A stretch of DNA of 64,000 nt from Streptomyces sp. Sge12 (GTDB lineage: Bacteria > Actinomycetota > Actinomycetes > Streptomycetales > Streptomycetaceae): positions 7,616,501-7,680,500 of the forward strand of contig NZ_CP020555.1 of the NCBI RefSeq assembly GCF_002080455.1, read 5' to 3'. A program made the translations under genes and the position numbers. A model generated the notes under the pieces. It was not told the DNA's origin and did no database searches. It saw only the letters and a list, made by a program, of their open reading frames with translations. The first letter of the stretch is position 1. Each line of letters starts with the position of its first letter. Shown piece by piece: positions 59,254 to 64,000 of the stretch.

Positions 59254-60813
59254 ATGCTCTGCACCAGGTTGACGAACGCCACCTTCCTCACCATGGACCC
59301 CGACCGTCCCGTCGCCCACGACCTGGGCATCTGGCGCGGCCGGATCGTGGGCCTGGACGAGGACGCCACCGCACTGCCGGCCCGCGAGGTCGTCGACCTC
59401 CAGGGCGCCACCGTCCTGCCCGGGTTCATCGACTCCCACGTGCACCTGGCCTGGGCCGGCCTCAAGGCGTCCACCCCGAGCGTCGCGCCCTGCGAGCGCG
59501 TCGAGGACGTACTCGCCGTCGTCGCGGAGGCCGTCGCCCGCAAGCCGCGGGACTCGTGGGTGGACATCGCGGGCTACGACCAACGGGCCCTGGGCCGCCA
59601 CCTCACCGCCGCCGAACTGGACAAGGTCAGCGACGGCCGCAAGGTGTTCATGCTGCACGACTCGGGACACGGCTGCGTGGTCAACGGTGCGGTCCTCGAC
59701 CTCCTCCCCGGCGAACTCGCCCACGGCGAGGGCTTCCTCGCGGAGAGCGCCATGACCACTGCGCGCCGCCTGCGCCTGCCGTACGCGCAGGAGGAGATCG
59801 CCGACGCCATCGAGCACGCCGGCCGCGCCTGCCTCACCGAGGGCATCACCGCCTGCGCCGAGGCGGGCATCGGCGGCGGCCTCCTCGGGCACAGCCCGGT
59901 CGAGCTCGGCGCGTACCAACTCCTGCGCGATCAGGGGCGTCTGCCGCTGCGGGTCCAGCTCATGGCGGCCGCGGACACCCTGCGGCCCGTGGCCGCGCAC
60001 GCGTCCGACGGGATCCCCCGCGCCCTGGACCTCGGCCTGCGCACCGGCTTCGGCGACGACTGGCTCTCCCTCGGCGCGCTCAAGGTCTACACCGACGGCG
60101 GGATGATGGCCCGTACCGCCGCACTCACCCGGCCCTACGAAGGCACCGACCACGCGGGCGAGTTCCAGGACAGCCCCGAGCGGATCACCGACACCATCGT
60201 CGACGGCCACCTCGCCGGCTGGCAGCTCGCCGTGCACGCCATCGGCGACCGTGCGGCCGACCTCGCCCTGGACGCCCTGGAACGGGCCCAGCGGCTGAGG
60301 CCCCGGCCGACCGCCCGGCACCGTATCGAACACGCCGGCCTGGTCCGCCCCGACCAGCTGGCGCGCTTCGCCCGCCTCGGAGTGAGCGCGGTGGTCCAGC
60401 CGAACTTCCTGCGCTCCTTCGGCGACGACTACGCGACCGTCATGGGCGCGGACCGGGCCCCCTGGCTGTACCGGGGCCGGGGATTCCTCGACCACGGCGT
60501 CACCCTCGTGGGCAGCTCGGACCGGCCCGTCACCGACGGATCGCCGCTGCGGGCGATCCAGTTCATGGTGGAACGAGCCTCCGCGTCCGGTGCCCTGATC
60601 GGCCCCGACGAGGGCATCACCGTGCAGGAGGCCCTACGCGCCTACACCGTCGCAGGTGCCTTCGCCTGCCACTGGGACGCCGACGCGGGCACCCTCGCCC
60701 CGGGCCGGCGCGCGGACCTGGCGGTGCTGGGCGACGACCCGCGCCGGGTCGACACCTCGCGGATCGGCGCGATCGAGATCGTCGGCACGTACGTCGACGG
60801 CAGGCCGGCCTGA
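59254..60813 (+). CDS. YtcJ-like metal-dependent amidohydrolase
   Basis: 519 residues from ATG 59254, 12 bases after the N-hydroxylase stop, so co-transcribed. The amidohydrolase metal-binding motif GFIDSHVHLAWAGL is near residue 60; later metal ligands and motifs are GALKVYTDGGMMARTAALT, WQLAVHAIGDRAADLALDAL, RHRIEHAGLV and LVGSSDRPVTDGSPLRAIQF. Such enzymes hydrolyse N-acyl or N-formyl amino groups, imines or similar bonds. Coupling to an iron-regulated hydroxamate gene is new to me: it might trim a formyl- or acyl-hydroxamate or release iron from a siderophore. Confidence 0.87.
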   Translation: MLCTRLTNATFLTMDPDRPVAHDLGIWRGRIVGLDEDATALPAREVVDLQGATVLPGFIDSHVHLAWAGLKASTPSVAPCERVEDVLAVVAEAVARKPRDSWVDIAGYDQRALGRHLTAAELDKVSDGRKVFMLHDSGHGCVVNGAVLDLLPGELAHGEGFLAESAMTTARRLRLPYAQEEIADAIEHAGRACLTEGITACAEAGIGGGLLGHSPVELGAYQLLRDQGRLPLRVQLMAAADTLRPVAAHASDGIPRALDLGLRTGFGDDWLSLGALKVYTDGGMMARTAALTRPYEGTDHAGEFQDSPERITDTIVDGHLAGWQLAVHAIGDRAADLALDALERAQRLRPRPTARHRIEHAGLVRPDQLARFARLGVSAVVQPNFLRSFGDDYATVMGADRAPWLYRGRGFLDHGVTLVGSSDRPVTDGSPLRAIQFMVERASASGALIGPDEGITVQEALRAYTVAGAFACHWDADAGTLAPGRRADLAVLGDDPRRVDTSRIGAIEIVGTYVDGRPA

Positions 60814-60839
60814 GCGCCGGCCGGCCGCCCGGACGGTTG

Positions 60840-61030
60840 CTAGGGGCAGGTCTCCTCGTTCTTGACCGTGCCGAAGTCGATCTTCGTGTCGGTGCCGGTG
60901 GTCGTGCCGCCGCGCGGTGTCTGGGTGCAGACCTTCCAGTTCCGGTCGAGAACCTGGTTGCGGTTCTCCCACCACTCTGGCGGGGTGCGGGTGGTTGTGC
61001 GGGACTTTGACCAGTCTGTGACACCTACGA
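60840..61030 (-). pseudogene. 3' remnant of an exported PASTA-like protein
   Basis: The minus-strand frame ends at TAG (60840-60842) with NQVLDRNWKVCTQTPRGGTT, TGTDTKIDFGTVKNEETCP. LDRNWKVC and the final GTVK-E-CP pattern are typical for a PASTA-like C-terminal domain of exported actinobacterial proteins. Upstream (VGVTDWSKSRTTTRTPPEWW) no signal peptide or start can be found, so most of the gene is missing. Confidence 0.55.
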
Positions 61031-61073
61031 GCTGCCGAGGCCACCCCGAGCACGAGGCCGCGGCCGGCCGCGC

Positions 61074-61117
61074 CCCGTCCTGCCGGAGCCCGTGGCGACG
61101 GGCTCCGGCAGGACGGG
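61074..61117 (-). terminator. Terminator with 20-bp perfect stem
   Basis: CCCGTCCTGCCGGAGCCCGT pairs with its full complement around a GGCG loop, 30 bases past the stop of the FHA-monooxygenase gene. Confidence 0.85.
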
Positions 61118-61123
61118 AAGAGG

Positions 61124-61153
61124 CTGCCTAGGACTGCCTAGGACTGCCTAGGA
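61124..61153 (-). repeat. Three tandem CTGCCTAGGA repeats over a stop codon
   Basis: Three exact 10-bp copies; the first copy met by the ribosome supplies the TAG of the FHA-monooxygenase gene (61148-61150). Copy-number change downstream of that TAG would be neutral. Confidence 0.8.
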
Positions 61154-63049
61154 CTGCGGCTGAAGGCTCCGGGGGTCGGCCGGACGGGGCACGAAGACCG
61201 GGGAGTCCGACTGGTAGAAGAGGTCGATGTCGGCCTCCTCGCCGCCGACGATCAGGGTGTCCCACGCGCCGCTCTCCCGCAGGGTGCGCAGGGTGGCGGG
61301 GGCGATCGGGGCGAGGTGGGCGCGGAGTTCCTCGTCCGATGGCAGACCGGGCAGCCGGGACCCCAGCCGGTCGCGGATCTCGGCCATCCGGTCCAGCAGC
61401 ACCTCCAGGTCGCTCCCGTCCGCGGAGTCGCCGGGGCCCGCTTCCGCGCTGCGCGCAATGATGTCCTTGATGGCGCGGGTGATGCCCTGGTCGTCGGTGG
61501 TCACCATGGCGTTCCAGGCCCGGCTCTTGTGCCGGTACTGGAGCATGGACATGGCCGCCTCGTGCCGGATGAAGTCGGCGTCGCGCAGCGGCTTGCCCCG
61601 CCAGGCGCGGCTGAGCGAACGGGCCAGCGAAGTGGCCGAGGCGAGGCCGCTGTTGAGGCCGCGGCCCGGCCAGAAGTGGATGGCGTTGGCCGCGTCGCCC
61701 AGCAGGAAGCCGTAGGTGCCGGGAGTGGTCGCGGTCGGCCGGTGCAACTGCGCGGTGAACCGTGGGCGCTGGACCATGTCGAGGCGGAAGGAGGTGATCG
61801 CCGACAGGTCGTCCTCGGCCACGCCGAAGAGGCTCAGGCCCTGCCGGATCTCCTTCCACAGCGGCGAACTGCGCAGCAGGGCGGGCAGGAAGAGGGTGCC
61901 GTGGGTGGGGCAGCGGAACTCGTTGTCCTCCTCCTGCCGGCTCATCAGGCAGGGGCGGGTGGCGATGCACTCCTCGAAGACGTGGCGGACCGGGTCGATC
62001 CCGATGACGTTCTTGGCCTCCTCCCGGGTGAGCCGCATGTTCAGGAAGCCCTCGCCGCGCAGGGAGTTCAGGAGGAAGCGGTTCTGCGACACCGTGAGCA
62101 GCACGCTCATCGGGTCCGGCAGCTTCGACTTGACCCGCAGCCCCAGCACGATGTCCTGAAGGTGCTCGCCGTCGAGGGAGTAGATCGACGCGTCGGCCGC
62201 ACCGAAGCGGTCGGCGTAGTGCTCTCGGGTACGGGAGCGGCCGCCCTCGCAGACCACCAGAACGTGCTCCTGGGTGAGCCGGTTCTGCTGCTCCGTCACG
62301 TCGAACCGCTTGGGGACGAGCCGGATGGCCGGCCGCCGGTTCGCCAGGTCCAGCAGCCGGTCCTCGATGTGGGCGATCCGGATGTTGCGGGGCGGGCGCC
62401 CGTCGACCGAGTCCGGGCCGACGGGCCACATCTCGGAGTAGGCGCCGCCGTCGTCGAAGAGCGCGCCGAGGACCTCCTCGGACAGGGCCTGGTACTGCCG
62501 GCTCTGGACGGTCACCACCTGCTGGCGGCGGAAGTTGCCCTGGGTCTCGTCCTTCCAGACGACCGTGGAACCCTTCCTGGTCCAGCGCCCGTCGTACAGG
62601 GTGATGGCGGTCCGGCCGGGCAGCATCTCGTCGAGCGCCAGGGCGAAGGCGAGGCCGACCGGGCCGCCGCCGGTGATGGTGACCCGCAGCATTCCGGGGT
62701 CCGTGGTGCTGGCCCGGGGGATGGCCATGAGAGAGAGGTCCATGACCGTCTCCATGGAGTCCTGCGCCTCATAGAGGAACGTTTCGTCGCCGATCCGGAT
62801 GCAGTCGTTCGGGCGCAGCACATGCCGTGTGACGCGCTGGTCGTTGACGAACGTGCCGTTTCGGCTGTCCCGGTCGTAGAGGACGAAACCGGGGTCCTCC
62901 GTGAGGATCTCGGCGTGCAGCCGGGAGGCACTGGGGCTTACGATCACGACGCCGTTGTCGCTCTTGCGCCCGAAGCTGAGGGGCTCGCTGCCCAGAACCA
63001 CGCTCTGTCCGGTGAACGGACCCGTGCGCCCAACGATGACCGATGGCAC
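61148..63049 (-). CDS. FHA domain fused to an FAD-dependent monooxygenase
   Basis: 633 residues from GTG 63049 (AGGGG eight bases upstream). Residues about 20-90 form a forkhead-associated domain: SFGRKSDNGVVIVSPSASRL with the Arg/Ser of the phosphothreonine pocket, HAEI, and DRDSRNGTFVND. After a short linker comes a PHBH-type FAD domain: VTITGGGPVGLAFALALDEM near 123-142, VLVVCEGGRSRTREHYADRF, and the FAD/GD motif LLGDAANAIHFWPGRGLNSG around 445-465. The WPGRGLN piece resembles MICAL-type and other large-substrate monooxygenases. The protein could oxidise a phosphorylated protein or be recruited by one. The divergent gene encodes a Ser/Thr kinase, so a kinase-enzyme pair is likely. Confidence 0.9.
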   Translation of the reverse strand: MPSVIVGRTGPFTGQSVVLGSEPLSFGRKSDNGVVIVSPSASRLHAEILTEDPGFVLYDRDSRNGTFVNDQRVTRHVLRPNDCIRIGDETFLYEAQDSMETVMDLSLMAIPRASTTDPGMLRVTITGGGPVGLAFALALDEMLPGRTAITLYDGRWTRKGSTVVWKDETQGNFRRQQVVTVQSRQYQALSEEVLGALFDDGGAYSEMWPVGPDSVDGRPPRNIRIAHIEDRLLDLANRRPAIRLVPKRFDVTEQQNRLTQEHVLVVCEGGRSRTREHYADRFGAADASIYSLDGEHLQDIVLGLRVKSKLPDPMSVLLTVSQNRFLLNSLRGEGFLNMRLTREEAKNVIGIDPVRHVFEECIATRPCLMSRQEEDNEFRCPTHGTLFLPALLRSSPLWKEIRQGLSLFGVAEDDLSAITSFRLDMVQRPRFTAQLHRPTATTPGTYGFLLGDAANAIHFWPGRGLNSGLASATSLARSLSRAWRGKPLRDADFIRHEAAMSMLQYRHKSRAWNAMVTTDDQGITRAIKDIIARSAEAGPGDSADGSDLEVLLDRMAEIRDRLGSRLPGLPSDEELRAHLAPIAPATLRTLRESGAWDTLIVGGEEADIDLFYQSDSPVFVPRPADPRSLQPQS

Positions 63050-63106
63050 TCCACACCCCTTGAAAACGACGCCGCTGATACCCGTACGACTTCCTCGTAC
63101 GACTGC

Positions 63107-63128
63107 AACACGTCATCGAGAACGTGTT
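63107..63128. promoter_or_regulatory. Operator-like repeats between FHA-monooxygenase and kinase genes
   Basis: AACACGT-N8-ACGTGTT is a perfect 7-bp inverted repeat. Just before it, CGTACGAC occurs twice (63083 and 63096, 13 bp apart). Both lie in the shared promoter region and may bind a regulator of the pair. Confidence 0.5.
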
Positions 63129-63229
63129 CGGTTCAACCATTTCTGAGAATCTTTTGAGCCCCACTGAACCCGGGGCCCGGCCCGTACGTGATGTTCGCGT
63201 CGGCCGGCGACGAGAGGGAGACCGCCCCC

Positions 63230-64000
63230 ATGTACAACGACGAAACCGAGACCGTGACGGAGACCGCGCTCGCGGGCACCACCGCGGCGACCAGCGCGGA
63301 TACCGCCACCACCGCGGCCACCACCGCGGGTACGGTCGCGGACGCGGCCGGGGGCACGGACACGGTCACCACCGCCGCCGCACCGGGGCCGGAGAGCGCG
63401 CAGCGGCTCGTCGCGGGCCGCTACCGGCTGCTGTCCCGGCTCGGGGAAGGCGGCATGGGCACCGTGTGGCGGGCCCGCGACGAGACCCTGCACCGGGAGG
63501 TCGCCGTCAAGGAGGTGCGGGCGCCGGCCGGACTGCGGGCCGGTGACATCACACGGATGTACAGCCGCCTGGAGCGGGAGGCGTGGGCGGCCGCCCGCAT
63601 ACCCGACCGCAATGTGGTCACGGTCCACGACGTGGTCATGGAGGACGACCGGCCCTGGATCGTGATGGAACTGATCCGCGGGCAGTCGCTGGCCGATCTG
63701 CTGCGGGCCGAGGGGCCGCTCACCCCGCGACACGCCGCGCACATCGGCGCGGAAGTGCTGAGCGCGCTGCGCGCCGCGCACGCCGCCGGTGTCGAGCACC
63801 GGGACGTGAAGCCGGCGAACGTACTGCTCGCACAGGACGGGCGCGTGGTGCTCAGCGACTTCGGGATCGCGGTGGTCGAGGGCAGTACCGCCCTGACGAT
63901 GACCGGCGAAGTGGTCGGTTCGCCCGAGTACCTGCCGCCGGAGCGGGCGCTGGGCCGCCCCTCGGGCCCCGAGTCCGACCTGTGGTCCCTCGGCGTGATG
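63230..64000 (+). CDS. Serine/threonine protein kinase (3' end outside the window)
   Basis: At least 257 residues from ATG 63230. The first 50 residues are unusually rich in threonine (17 Thr among residues 6-48; DETETVTETALAGTTAATSA). The kinase domain starts with YRLLSRLGEGGMGTVWRARD (Gly loop), VAVKEVRAPAG (catalytic Lys), HRDVKPANVLLAQDG (catalytic loop), SDFGIAVVEG (DFG), and GSPEYLPPERALG (APE-type); the frame is open at the end, so C-terminal domains are not visible. The Thr-rich N-terminus suits autophosphorylation and could be the ligand of the FHA domain encoded divergently. Confidence 0.93.
   Translation, partial: MYNDETETVTETALAGTTAATSADTATTAATTAGTVADAAGGTDTVTTAAAPGPESAQRLVAGRYRLLSRLGEGGMGTVWRARDETLHREVAVKEVRAPAGLRAGDITRMYSRLEREAWAAARIPDRNVVTVHDVVMEDDRPWIVMELIRGQSLADLLRAEGPLTPRHAAHIGAEVLSALRAAHAAGVEHRDVKPANVLLAQDGRVVLSDFGIAVVEGSTALTMTGEVVGSPEYLPPERALGRPSGPESDLWSLGVM

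Noticed and set aside
57904..60495. 863-residue minus-strand open frame
   Set aside because: Antisense to the N-hydroxylase and amidohydrolase genes, both of which carry clear catalytic motifs.

Overview
The window is very GC-rich DNA with dense, short-spaced genes, many GTG starts, 4-bp start/stop overlaps inside operons and long GC hairpins between convergent genes. Family content (LRV-repeat protein, lactococcin-972-type bacteriocin, MmyB-type HTH regulator, PP2C phosphatase, DmdR-type iron boxes, rare TTA codons) points to a Streptomyces or close relative. No rRNA, tRNA, CRISPR array or complete insertion sequence was seen.

Bases 1-10,000 are a worn accessory stretch: the 3' part of a bacteriocin gene, a membrane protein, a broken MFS transporter, an LRV protein, a frameshifted SDR gene fused to a doubly truncated HTH regulator, and a DUF6886 gene with an in-frame TAG. 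Bases 10,000-23,000 hold an antiporter, a polysaccharide deacetylase, small housekeeping proteins, an EF-G paralogue with a likely leader peptide, a two-component system facing a PepSY-like membrane protein, an FAD monooxygenase and a secreted GH15 enzyme. Bases 23,000-35,400 hold a sigma factor translationally coupled to an IclR-domain protein (with a TTA codon), a HAD hydrolase, an alkylsulfatase gene broken by one TAA, a dienelactone hydrolase, a methyltransferase, a PadR/membrane pair, an F420-reductase-like protein, lipoproteins and a cold-shock protein.

Bases 35,400-42,600 look like a functional module for thiol-disulfide traffic outside the membrane: CAP-domain protein, exported thioredoxin-fold protein, TlpA-like protein, CcdA, a lipoprotein matching the DsbD alpha-domain cysteine signature, then a response regulator and sensor kinase. 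Two promoters in this block share an almost identical 20-base element at exactly the same distance from a -10 box.

Bases 42,600-56,400 contain a methyltransferase, a 1,597-residue protein of unknown function, nadE, a PAS-PP2C phosphatase, a GNAT protein, a YhgE/Pip-like membrane protein, a 48-residue basic protein, a secreted double-psi beta-barrel protein with a 141-bp identical internal duplication, and several small proteins of unknown role. Bases 56,400-60,800 hold a divergent formyltransferase / ornithine (or lysine) N-hydroxylase pair with two iron-box-like sites between them and an amidohydrolase downstream, without an NRPS in view. The window ends with a protein fusing a phosphothreonine-binding FHA domain to an FAD monooxygenase, divergent from a Ser/Thr kinase with a threonine-rich N-terminus that runs off the edge. 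The last three sites (redox module, orphan hydroxamate genes, FHA-monooxygenase/kinase pair) are the most promising for new biology.
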